From: Paenibacillus rhizosphaerae
Lineage (GTDB): Bacteria > Bacillota > Bacilli > Paenibacillales > Paenibacillaceae
Length of the DNA stretch: 64,000 nt
Direction: 5' to 3'
Assembly (NCBI RefSeq): GCF_014192015.1
Contig: NZ_JACHXJ010000003.1
Span: 733,200-797,199, forward strand
A program made the position numbers and the translations under genes. Each line of letters opens with the position of its first letter. The first letter of the stretch is position 1. This document shows positions 25,566 to 32,197 of this stretch, in pieces. The notes beneath the pieces are model-generated. The model was not told the DNA's origin and made no database searches. It worked only from the letters and a program-made list of their open reading frames with translations.

Positions 25566-26282
25566 TTAGATCGTGGCCCGGTCAGCTCCTCCTAAATATA
25601 CGGTTGGGATGACTGTCTCCACCACATGCCCTTCCATGGCTTGAACCTCGTAGGCTTTGGCCTCAGGGCGAGAGCTTACCGCCCGGTGAAAAATACCATC
25701 CACATAATGCAGTGCTGCCCCGTCATCTGCAGCTATTCCCCCACCGATTTGGCCGCTTTGGATCAGCCGGTGATAACTGGGCCTTCGTTCCGCTTCCCCG
25801 TCATAATGGGGACAATGGCTTCCTGAAAGCAGGCCGAGGCCCTTCAGCCGGGTTAGTTCGCCAGGGATGGAATCCGTCACGCCTTCCTCAAACCAGCAAA
25901 TGGAACCGGCGCTTAACCCGGATAAAATCACCCCATTCTCCCAGGCAGTCTTTAAATATCGATCCATACTCCGTTCCTTCCAAACCGCAAGCATCGATTT
26001 CGTATTGCCGCCCCCCACATAAATGATATCCTTATCCAGAATAAAATCCTCTAGATCTGCGGTCGGTGGGTGGACCAGGGATAGATGAGAGGGGGTGCAT
26101 TCCAGACGATGAAACGCATCATAAAAACGATCGATATACCCTTGCGCGTCACCGCTCGCCGTGGGTACAAAGCAAATCCTGGGGCGGCCGGTGTCTGCCT
26201 GCCGAAGAATGTACAGATCCAGCAACGGGTTACCCGGTTCCATTGAGAACCCTCCGCCACCCATAGCGATAATTTGTTTGAT
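25566..26282 (-). CDS. pepE: Peptidase E (S51 family) with an apparent ATC start codon
   Basis: S51 serine peptidase; the nucleophile is in LSGLSAGSICW (GxSAGS) with YVGGGNTKSML and the late GGIAADDGAALHY. Members cleave N-terminal aspartyl dipeptides or cyanophycin-like peptides. Family members usually start MKQIIAMGGGGF. Here the same codons are present (IKQIIAMGGGGF), but the first is ATC at 26282, with a very good AAAGGAGG exactly eight bases upstream; the first ATG in frame is at 26264, inside the glycine loop and too far from the ribosome site. So either ATC is used as a rare start or a start-codon mutation lowered expression. 238 residues from 26282. Confidence 0.8.
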   Translation of the reverse strand: MKQIIAMGGGGFSMEPGNPLLDLYILRQADTGRPRICFVPTASGDAQGYIDRFYDAFHRLECTPSHLSLVHPPTADLEDFILDKDIIYVGGGNTKSMLAVWKERSMDRYLKTAWENGVILSGLSAGSICWFEEGVTDSIPGELTRLKGLGLLSGSHCPHYDGEAERRPSYHRLIQSGQIGGGIAADDGAALHYVDGIFHRAVSSRPEAKAYEVQAMEGHVVETVIPTVYLGGADRATI

Positions 26283-26437
26283 GCTGACGCCCTCCTTTCC
26301 ATGACGTGAATAAAAAAGTAAAACTGCCGCAAGCGATGTAATTTACCTATTCGACGGTAAAACGCCATACCCTTTCGCCACCGGGTACTTGCTAAAAATG
26401 GGTCGATATGGTAGCCTTTTAGTAATTTACGAAGAAC

Positions 26438-26560
26438 GGAGGGTTACGTGTGGTAGATCAGTTTATCCGGGTTCGCACGTTTTGCAACTAACATATTGCA
26501 AAATTCTCTGCTTGTACGCGGAGGACTCAGGATTGGTCTGCCATTTTTTAAAGGTAACCC
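26438..26560 (+). promoter_or_regulatory. Macrolide-type transcription attenuator, copy 1
   Basis: Fold on the plus strand: outer GGGTTAC (26441-26447) with GTAACCC (26554-26560); GGTAGATC (26452-26459) with GGTCTGCC (26535-26542, eight pairs including two G-U), ATCC-GGGT (26465-26472) with ACTC-A-GGAT (26525-26533), and two inner hairpins, TTTTGCAA/TTGCAAAA and CTCTGC/GCGGAG. TTTTTT (26544-26549) follows GGTCTGCC, which makes a long-stem terminator. The 5' arm lies inside the leader peptide frame, so a ribosome stalled at the R-V-R codons would stop the stem from forming. No clear -35/-10 was found in the 150 bases upstream. Confidence 0.7.
26450..26491 (+). CDS. Leader peptide 1, MVDQFIRVRTFCN
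   Basis: A 13-codon frame starting at the second of two overlapping GTG triplets, with GGAGG seven bases upstream, ending in TAA. The core R-V-R (codons 7-9) is a +X+ motif, the type that makes ribosomes stall when a macrolide is bound, as known for the ErmD leader (M-R-L-R). The same peptide start recurs in copy 2, although the DNA after the core differs. Its codons form the 5' arm of the attenuator. Confidence 0.7.
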   Translation: MVDQFIRVRTFCN

Positions 26561-26797
26561 AGGCTTTATAACTCTTATGGCTGAGGCATCGTCTGCAGGA
26601 ACGCGCATGATCATGTCCAGCCTCCCTTTAAAAATTTTTCTCACATGAACGAATTGCGGAATTGCACGCTCAATCGACAGGAGTGACGTTATCGCCCTGC
26701 CCTTGGGGCCTTTTCCGGCGTTCATGTAAAGACCTCATATCCTGCGGCCGAAGGAACGGTTGTTCCTCGGACCGGGCGGTCCTTTCGCGAAACACTG
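26561..26797 (+). other. Spacer between the two attenuators
   Basis: No convincing gene on either strand. It has several small hairpins near its end (GGAAC/GTTCC and GGACC/GGTCC at about 26753-26782) before a strong terminator. An antisense frame (26444-26725, 93 codons) runs through it and into copy 1 but shows no ribosome site or family similarity that I recognise. It may be the remnant of a gene that copy 1 once controlled. Confidence 0.4.
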
Positions 26798-26824
26798 ACA
26801 CAGGCAGACAGCCTGTGTTTTTTT
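26798..26824 (+). terminator. Strong terminator between the two attenuators
   Basis: ACACAGGC and GCCTGTGT form eight pairs around AGACA, followed by TTTTTTT. A transcript that passes attenuator 1 meets this terminator before reaching leader 2, so unless it is also overcome, leader 2 needs its own promoter. Confidence 0.85.
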
Positions 26825-26858
26825 ATGCTTATTTTTAGGTTAACGATGATTCTGGCAA

Positions 26859-26988
26859 GGAGGGTTACGTGTGGTAGATCAGTTTATCCGGGTTCGCATG
26901 GTGTACAGCTGCTAAGAAAAAAAGCCGTTGGCTTTGCTGTGTACAGAGAAACTCAGGATAGGTCTGCCCTTTTTGCCAGGTAACCTCC
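26859..26988 (+). promoter_or_regulatory. Macrolide-type transcription attenuator, copy 2
   Basis: Same architecture as copy 1. GGA and GGTTAC (26859-26868) pair with GTAACC-TCC (26980-26988); GGTAGATC (26873-26880) with GGTCTGCC (26961-26968), followed by TTTTT; TATCC-GGGT with ACTC-A-GGATA. The inner arm is different in sequence from copy 1 but again paired: GTGTACAGC (26901-26909) with GCTGTGTAC (26936-26944), then AAGCC/GGCTT. Retained pairing with changed bases argues for selection on RNA structure. The outer stem includes the Shine-Dalgarno of leader 2. Confidence 0.7.
26871..26915 (+). CDS. Leader peptide 2, MVDQFIRVRMVYSC
   Basis: 14 codons from GTG with GGAGG seven bases upstream, ending in TAA. 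The first nine residues equal those of leader 1, including R-V-R; the tail differs (MVYSC against TFCN). It is the nearer of the two leaders to the erm gene, 305 bases upstream of its start codon. Confidence 0.7.
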   Translation: MVDQFIRVRMVYSC

Positions 26989-27220
26989 CTTTCGCTCAGG
27001 AATAAAATCGCTTGGCCGATGCCTATACGTCGCCACCCTCCGCTTCAACGCCGGGATTATATGCCGATGAACTGCTCTTTCATGCAGTGACGGACGGCCC
27101 GCACGGGTGCCCTTCATTCGGCGAAATCCGCCGGATTTCGCGGCGTTATCCTGAGTCTCTCCACTTCATAGCACTGCCGATGGACAAGAAACCATCGCTG
27201 GATAACGGAGGGATTCATGG
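26989..27220 (+). promoter_or_regulatory. Structured leader between attenuator 2 and erm, with a possible anti-Shine-Dalgarno
   Basis: CCCTCCG (27036-27042) is exactly complementary to CGGAGGG (27206-27212), the ribosome site of erm, so the site could be hidden at long range. A hairpin GCGAAATCC/GGATTTCGC (27121-27141) and another with ACTGC/GCAGT lie between. An open frame from a TTG at 27012 has no ribosome site and overlaps the start of erm in another frame; I do not count it as a gene. Confidence 0.4.
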
Positions 27221-28081
27221 ATGCATAAACATCGACAACGTTATATCAAGACGCACTTGAACATAGAGAAGCCCGCAGCAAAAGGACAGCACCTGCTGCA
27301 CCACGAGCCGGTCATTCACGACATGATCGGAATGGCCGGGGTCACAACCGCCGACACGGTGCTCGATCTGGGCGCCGGACGGGGAGCCATCACGTTCTCG
27401 CTTGCGAAGAAGGCGGGCAGAGTGCTGGCCATTGAGAACGACGCCGCATTCGCTGCCGCCCTTCGGGAAAAGACGGTCCCCGGCTCCAATGTAGCCGTTA
27501 TTGAGAGGGACATTCGCGAGGCTTATCTTCCGAAAGAGCCGTTTCATGTTGTTGCCAACATTCCATTTTTTATGACGACATTCATTCTCGAGAAGCTGCT
27601 CGATCCGCCGGGTTCTTCGTTCCAGGGGGCGGTGCTGATCGTGCAGCACGGAGCAGCCAAGGGATTTACGGCAAGCCAGATTCGCAGCCCGCGTCTGCTC
27701 AAGTGGCGGATGTGGTTTGACTTCGAGCTGGTGAAGGTCGTGCCTCGGCGGCACTTTTCACCCCCACCTCAGGTGGACGCAGCCGTCCTCCGTATTCGGA
27801 GACGGAAAATACCTTGGGTGCAGACGAGGCATCATCATGCATTCGGCGGATTGGCCGAATACGCGCTGAACGATCCGGCACTGCCGGTGTGCGAGGCACT
27901 GGCCGGGATTTTTACCCCGGTGCAAATCAGGCACCTGCTGCAGCAAATCCGGGTGGAACGGAATACGCCTGTATGCTTGCTGCGCGAGCGGGATTGGGCC
28001 GCCGTATTTGATACGATGCGGGAGAAGGTCCCCTCTTATCGCTGGCCGAAAGCACCAACGAAGAAAAAGAGCGCCAGGTAG
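27221..28081 (+). CDS. erm: Erm(D)-like 23S rRNA (adenine-N6) methyltransferase
   Basis: Rossmann methyltransferase of 286 residues that methylates A2058 of 23S rRNA and gives macrolide-lincosamide-streptogramin B resistance. SAM motif I is LDLGAGRGAIT (Gly51-Ala-Gly53), the catalytic motif IV is NIPF (Asn113, Phe in place of the usual Tyr), and the GQHLLHH start and C-terminal FGGLAEYAL...GIFTP...W match the Erm(D)/Erm(K)/Erm(34) branch. GGAGGG stands eight bases before the ATG. Two tandem leader attenuators precede it, predicting induction by macrolides. The next gene starts 31 bases downstream on the same strand. Confidence 0.93.
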   Translation: MHKHRQRYIKTHLNIEKPAAKGQHLLHHEPVIHDMIGMAGVTTADTVLDLGAGRGAITFSLAKKAGRVLAIENDAAFAAALREKTVPGSNVAVIERDIREAYLPKEPFHVVANIPFFMTTFILEKLLDPPGSSFQGAVLIVQHGAAKGFTASQIRSPRLLKWRMWFDFELVKVVPRRHFSPPPQVDAAVLRIRRRKIPWVQTRHHHAFGGLAEYALNDPALPVCEALAGIFTPVQIRHLLQQIRVERNTPVCLLRERDWAAVFDTMREKVPSYRWPKAPTKKKSAR

Positions 28082-28112
28082 GCGTGAATTGAAATCTAAG
28101 GAGGATACACAA

Positions 28113-28985
28113 ATGACGGAACAACTCATTAAAGTGGATGGTATTGAGCTGTGCACCGAAAGCTTTGGACGAAAGGAAGATCCGGCGATTCTGCTCATTA
28201 TGGGCGCTACCGCCTCAATGATCTGGTGGGAGGATGAATTTTGCCGGCGGCTTGCTGACGCGGGGCGGTTTGTCATCCGTTACGATAACCGCGACGTCGG
28301 CCAATCGATGAACGATGAGCCCGGTAACCCGCAGTACGGCTTAGAGGACATGGCCGATGACGCCATCCGCGTGCTGGACGCCTACGGAATCGGCAGGGCC
28401 CATATGGCGGGCATGTCGCTGGGTGGCCTGCTGACGCTGATGGTTACGGTCAAATATCCCGAGCGGGTGCTGAGCGATACGCTGATCATGACCTCTTCGT
28501 TCCGTGACCCGAGTCTGCCGGAAATGGAAGAGAAGGTCGCTGCTTTTTTTGCTTCGGCCGATCAGGTTAACTGGGAGAACGAACAGGAGGTACTGAATTT
28601 CAGCGTTCAAAAATGGAACCTGCTCCGCGGGTCAAAGCATGCTCCGGACGAGGATAAAGTCCGCCGGCTGGCCGCACGGGAGCTGCAGCGGACCCGCAAT
28701 TGGACGGCGAGCATGTTCAATCATGGCCTGCTGACCGGCGGGGAGGATCTGATCGCCCGGGTACCGGACATCCGGGTGCCAGCCCTTGTCATCCATGGCA
28801 CGGAGGATCCGATCATCCCATATGCCCACGGTGAATCGTTGGCCCGGGAGATCCCGGGCACCCGGCTGCTGACCCTGGACGGAACCGGCCACGAGCTGCA
28901 CTCGGGAGACTGGGATGCCATGCTGGATGCGATTATCCGGCATACCGATGGCATCCAGAAGAGCGAATCGAGATCAGTAAAGTAA
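28113..28985 (+). CDS. Alpha/beta hydrolase of the RdmC/EstT type, possible macrolide esterase
   Basis: 290 residues. Nucleophile Ser102 in GMSLGG, acid Asp in HGTEDPIIP and the catalytic His in GTGHELH; the early segment LLIMGATASMIWWEDEFC and YDNRDVGQS are typical of the family with the methylesterase RdmC and the macrolide esterase EstT. A ribosome site AAGGAGG lies eight bases before the ATG; the open frame from 28008 overlaps erm and is not used. It is 31 bases downstream of erm with no terminator between, so both are expected on the attenuator-controlled transcript. Macrolide ring hydrolysis is a hypothesis from this context. Confidence 0.85.
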   Translation: MTEQLIKVDGIELCTESFGRKEDPAILLIMGATASMIWWEDEFCRRLADAGRFVIRYDNRDVGQSMNDEPGNPQYGLEDMADDAIRVLDAYGIGRAHMAGMSLGGLLTLMVTVKYPERVLSDTLIMTSSFRDPSLPEMEEKVAAFFASADQVNWENEQEVLNFSVQKWNLLRGSKHAPDEDKVRRLAARELQRTRNWTASMFNHGLLTGGEDLIARVPDIRVPALVIHGTEDPIIPYAHGESLAREIPGTRLLTLDGTGHELHSGDWDAMLDAIIRHTDGIQKSESRSVK

Positions 28986-28995
28986 TGAATAAAAC

Positions 28996-29025
28996 AGCGG
29001 GCAGGGATCTACTCCTGCCCGCTTT
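28996..29025 (+). terminator. Terminator of the erm-hydrolase operon
   Basis: AGCGGGCAGG (28996-29005) and CCTGCCCGCT (29014-29023) form a ten-pair stem followed by TTTCT. The Nudix gene converges from the other side and may share it. Confidence 0.87.
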
Positions 29026-29038
29026 CTGTATGTAATTC

Positions 29039-29518
29039 CTATTGATGATGAATCCGATGTTTCAAGACAGCCCTGCCGTCAATTATAGACTTGATGTCTG
29101 TCTTCAGCTCTTCCGGATATACCGACAAGCCCTGTAATTCTTCAACCGTAAACCATTTGAAAATAAGCCTGCCGCCATCCTCAACCCCCGGAAATTCACC
29201 CTCCCGATCCAGTAGTTCATGGCCCTCGGGAAAAGAAAACGTGTAATAAAATCCGATTTCATGGTAATTCTTTTGGTCGTACTCGAAAAAATCCTCGTTG
29301 ACATACAGCAGCTTGTCTATCCGTATATCGATGCCCAGCTCTTCCCGGATCTCCCGGATGAGAGCCTGGTCCGTCGATTCCTGAAACTCCACCCGCCCGC
29401 CGGGCAGGTTCCAGAAATCGTCCTGCAGCGTCGTGTGCAGCAAAATCCGGTGGCGGTGAACGGCGATTCCCGCAACCCGAAAGTTAAATTTGTTATGCCC
29501 GTCCGAAAAGGTAATCAT
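29039..29518 (-). CDS. Nudix hydrolase
   Basis: 159 residues with the Nudix box GGRVEFQESTDQALIREIREELGI (residues about 40-63: G-x5-E-x7-REUxEExGU). The C-terminal half (FYYTFSFPEGHELLDREGEFP) recalls the ADP-ribose/8-oxo-dGTP type, but the substrate is unknown. It begins three bases after the aminopeptidase stop on the minus strand, so it is downstream in one operon. Confidence 0.9.
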   Translation of the reverse strand: MITFSDGHNKFNFRVAGIAVHRHRILLHTTLQDDFWNLPGGRVEFQESTDQALIREIREELGIDIRIDKLLYVNEDFFEYDQKNYHEIGFYYTFSFPEGHELLDREGEFPGVEDGGRLIFKWFTVEELQGLSVYPEELKTDIKSIIDGRAVLKHRIHHQ

Positions 29519-29521
29519 CGT

Positions 29522-30757
29522 TCACACCCAGCTTCCGTTTCGGAGCAGCGGCTCGATCGTGCCGTCCTCATGCTCCGCATCGATGCTCAGTTCCGCCGAA
29601 CCGACCATAAAATCTTCGTGCTGCATGCTGACGTTCGCCCCGCGGGCGAGCAGCTCCTCATCGCTGAGTTCCGCCCCGCCTTGCAAATTGGTCGGATAGG
29701 CACTCCCGAGCGCAAAATGGCAGGACGCGTTCTCATCAATGCCCACGTTATAGAAGACCCGGTTCAGACGGGAGATCGGCGAATCATGCGGTACGATCGC
29801 TATCTCCCCCAAATATCGCGTCCCCTCATCGGCATCCAAAAAATGCTTCAGTGCCTCATATCCGGTCTCCGCCGTAAAATCCACCACTCGCCCCTCGCGA
29901 AACGTCAGAGTGAAGCGGTCCACCAGCTGCCCGTTCAGCACAAACGGCCGTGTGCTCGATACCGTTCCGTTTGTCCCGGTGCGGTGCGGCAACGTATACA
30001 CTTCCTCGGTCGGCATATTCGCCACGAACGGGATCCCGCCCTGATTGAACCCACCGCCGCCAAGCCAGACATGACCCGGAACGAGTTCGACCGTCAGATC
30101 AGTACCGGGTGCCTTGTAATGCAGCCTGCGGTACTGCTTGGCGTTCAGCTTGTCAGTGACGGTTCGTAAATGCTGCGTATGGCTCCGCCAGGCAGCCACC
30201 GGATCCTCTTCATCGATATGGTTCATGCGGAAAATCGATTCCCATAGCGCGCTCACCCGTTCTTCCAGCGGGCGGTCGGCAAACACTTGATCCGCCCACG
30301 CCTGGCTCGGCACGTTGACGATACACCAACTGATCCGGTTGGTGCGTATGTACCCGAGATACGTTCTGCGGGCGGCGGCAGCGGCTTTCCGGGAAGCCGA
30401 TATTTTTGCCGGATCCACGCCGTCATATAAATTCGGGTTTTCCCCGTCCAACATCAGAACCGCTCCCCCGGACTCCGCGATGCTCTCCATCATGTGGGCC
30501 GTCCAAGGCGGATAGAACGTAAACGATTCCGGCACCGCCAGGTCATAGCGCATACGCTCTACCTTTTCATCACGCCAGTTCAGCTGCACAAACTTGGCCC
30601 CGGCCTGGTAGGCTTTGGCTGTAACCAGCCGCGCAAAATCCGCCGATTCTATAGGCGACTCCACATAGAGCACCTGGCCTGGCTGCACATTCATGCCCAC
30701 TTGAACGAGCAGTTCCGCGTATTTTTCCATTTTCTTCTGAAACTCCGTCAATAACAT
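29522..30757 (-). CDS. M29-family metalloaminopeptidase (AmpS/PepS type)
   Basis: 411 residues, the usual M29 length. The family marks are the N-terminal LVQVGMNVQPGQVLYVES, the ligand-rich centre LTVELVPGHVWLGGGGFNQGGI and the C-terminal ENASCHFALGSAYP with the glutamate/histidine/aspartate metal site (HEDFMVGSAELSID). It releases N-terminal residues from peptides in the cytoplasm, with two metal ions. First gene of a pair with the Nudix gene. AAGG lies six bases before the ATG. Confidence 0.92.
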   Translation of the reverse strand: MLLTEFQKKMEKYAELLVQVGMNVQPGQVLYVESPIESADFARLVTAKAYQAGAKFVQLNWRDEKVERMRYDLAVPESFTFYPPWTAHMMESIAESGGAVLMLDGENPNLYDGVDPAKISASRKAAAAARRTYLGYIRTNRISWCIVNVPSQAWADQVFADRPLEERVSALWESIFRMNHIDEEDPVAAWRSHTQHLRTVTDKLNAKQYRRLHYKAPGTDLTVELVPGHVWLGGGGFNQGGIPFVANMPTEEVYTLPHRTGTNGTVSSTRPFVLNGQLVDRFTLTFREGRVVDFTAETGYEALKHFLDADEGTRYLGEIAIVPHDSPISRLNRVFYNVGIDENASCHFALGSAYPTNLQGGAELSDEELLARGANVSMQHEDFMVGSAELSIDAEHEDGTIEPLLRNGSWV

Positions 30758-30791
30758 CCCCTGCCTTTTCTATTGATAACGGGTACGATCT

Positions 30792-31097
30792 TCATAACGA
30801 GCCGATTAGCCGGGTGACCAGAGGAAACGCAAAAATGACCACCATGCAAGCCAGCAAAATCCAGCTGAGGATTCGCGGATACTTGGCACGGTACTGTCTC
30901 ACGGTACCCGATATACCCGCCACGAGCAATGCCAAACCGGCAATGACCGGCAGATGATACCCGGTTGAACCCCCTGTCCACGGATTCAGGCCAAGGCTTG
31001 AGAATATCATGTCCCCTACGGATACTTTCTGATGATTTTGCACCAAAAGGACCAGCGCGGCCAGAATCATCAGGAAATACGGTATGCCTTTTTTCAC
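30792..31097 (-). CDS. Small three-helix membrane protein
   Basis: About 101 residues with three hydrophobic segments (IPYFLMILAALVLLV, YHLPVIAGLALLVAGI, ILSWILLACMVVIFAFPLV). I start at a GTG (31097) because GGGAGGAG is seven bases upstream; its first four bases overlap the stop of the DUF402 gene, so translation is coupled. No family recognised. Third gene of a three-gene overlapping operon. Confidence 0.7.
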   Translation of the reverse strand: MKKGIPYFLMILAALVLLVQNHQKVSVGDMIFSSLGLNPWTGGSTGYHLPVIAGLALLVAGISGTVRQYRAKYPRILSWILLACMVVIFAFPLVTRLIGSL

Positions 31098-31672
31098 GCG
31101 TAATCTCCTCCCTTGGAATCTGCTCCGCTTGGCTCGTTCCTTTCGAGCATCCAATCCAGGTGTTTCTTACTATGGTTCCATATCCAATGGGTCCCTGTCA
31201 CGATTTGGGGCAGCAGCTCATTCAAGGCTTGGTACGCGAGTCTGTAATCCTCTTCCGTAATATCCGAACTGCGAAGCGCTTCGCTCAATTCGTCTTCATC
31301 TTTGATTACATAACTGCCGTCAGGAAAGACGACCAAGTCCAGATACAAGTCATCCCAGTAAGGAATGCCCTCCCCGCTCAGGCCGTTCTGTTTCGTTATA
31401 TCTACGTACCACTGGATGACCTCACGCTCCGCATTAAACATGGTGGTGACGGCGTAGTGCTCCCTTTCCGGAAAGTGCTGCATCCAAACATATCCATGAT
31501 CCGCGAGGCATAGGTCCCGGTTCTGCATCTGTACTACAAGAGGCTCTCTTATACGCCGAATTGAGATGAGTGTCACACGCCCGTTAAATTCTTCGGATCG
31601 GAGCGACCTGCAGATAAAGTCCCTCTCCAGCACCCGCCGCCAATCCTTCCGATCGGCATATTTTCGCTTCAT
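31094..31672 (-). CDS. DUF402 domain protein
   Basis: 192 residues. The DUF402 region is seen from about residue 70 (WMQHFPEREHYAVTTMFN...WYVDI...GIPYWDDLYLDLVVFPDG...IKDEDELSEAL). These are beta-barrel proteins, some with nucleoside di/triphosphatase activity. The ATG at 31672 has GGAGG nine bases upstream and overlaps the stop of the preceding gene by four bases (ATGA). Middle gene of the operon. Confidence 0.85.
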   Translation of the reverse strand: MKRKYADRKDWRRVLERDFICRSLRSEEFNGRVTLISIRRIREPLVVQMQNRDLCLADHGYVWMQHFPEREHYAVTTMFNAEREVIQWYVDITKQNGLSGEGIPYWDDLYLDLVVFPDGSYVIKDEDELSEALRSSDITEEDYRLAYQALNELLPQIVTGTHWIWNHSKKHLDWMLERNEPSGADSKGGDYA

Positions 31673-32121
31673 TCGGTCCCCTCCCGGGCTCTCCGCTTCT
31701 GCATGGCCCAGGCCGCCGCCGCAAAGCAAGCGACTGAGACGATGCCAATCCCCACGTACAACCACCATATCGTTCGCATCTCCAGCCCTCCAGCATAAGC
31801 TCCCTGCTGAATCGCCAAAATGTACGTATCGTCCCCGGTTCGAACCGCGATGGCCTCATGGCGGCTCCGCCCTTGTAGGGCGTAGTAACCTGTTCCTTTG
31901 GGATATATATTGGAGAAATTCCCCCGGTACGTTCCTTCCCGGTCCGAATACTTCGTGACTTTGCCGATTTTTTGGCCGACGTCCTCGGGCTGTACGGCTT
32001 GTTCCGTGACCCGGTAGATATGGCCGGAGTATACGACAAATGGATAAGCCCAGCTTGCAGAGGCGATCGATAGCGGATAAAGAAGGATGAAACCAAGGAA
32101 CAGAGGCAGCACTCTTTTCAA
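31669..32121 (-). CDS. Membrane-anchored extracytoplasmic protein of unknown function
   Basis: About 150 residues: an N-terminal signal segment (VLPLFLGFILLYPLSIASA), an exported middle domain (YPFVVYSGHIYRVTEQAV...KVTKYSDREGTYRGNFSN) and a C-terminal membrane helix (WWLYVGIGIVSVACFAAAAW) followed by a basic end. I start at a TTG (32121) behind GGAGG at eight bases. First gene of the three-gene overlapping operon with the DUF402 protein and the three-helix protein. Confidence 0.75.
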   Translation of the reverse strand: MKRVLPLFLGFILLYPLSIASASWAYPFVVYSGHIYRVTEQAVQPEDVGQKIGKVTKYSDREGTYRGNFSNIYPKGTGYYALQGRSRHEAIAVRTGDDTYILAIQQGAYAGGLEMRTIWWLYVGIGIVSVACFAAAAWAMQKRRAREGTE

Positions 32122-32197
32122 ATGACATTCCTCCTCCGAAAAAATAGCTATCAGCAAAAACGCTAACCCGTGAACTTCTTACATAACGACCGTTAGC

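Noticed and set aside
26444..26725. Minus-strand frame of 93 codons between the two leader copies
   Set aside because: No ribosome site, no family similarity that I recognise, and its 3' part is antisense to the conserved leader element, whose constraints explain the open frame.
26438..26988. The tandem repeat as a MITE or a known riboswitch
   Set aside because: The inner arms differ between copies while pairing is kept, and a short peptide frame with a ribosome site is conserved in both, which fits an attenuator better than a mobile repeat; no known riboswitch core was recognised.
27012..27260. Plus-strand frame of 82 codons overlapping the start of erm
   Set aside because: TTG start without a ribosome site, no similarity, and it overlaps erm by 40 bases in another frame.
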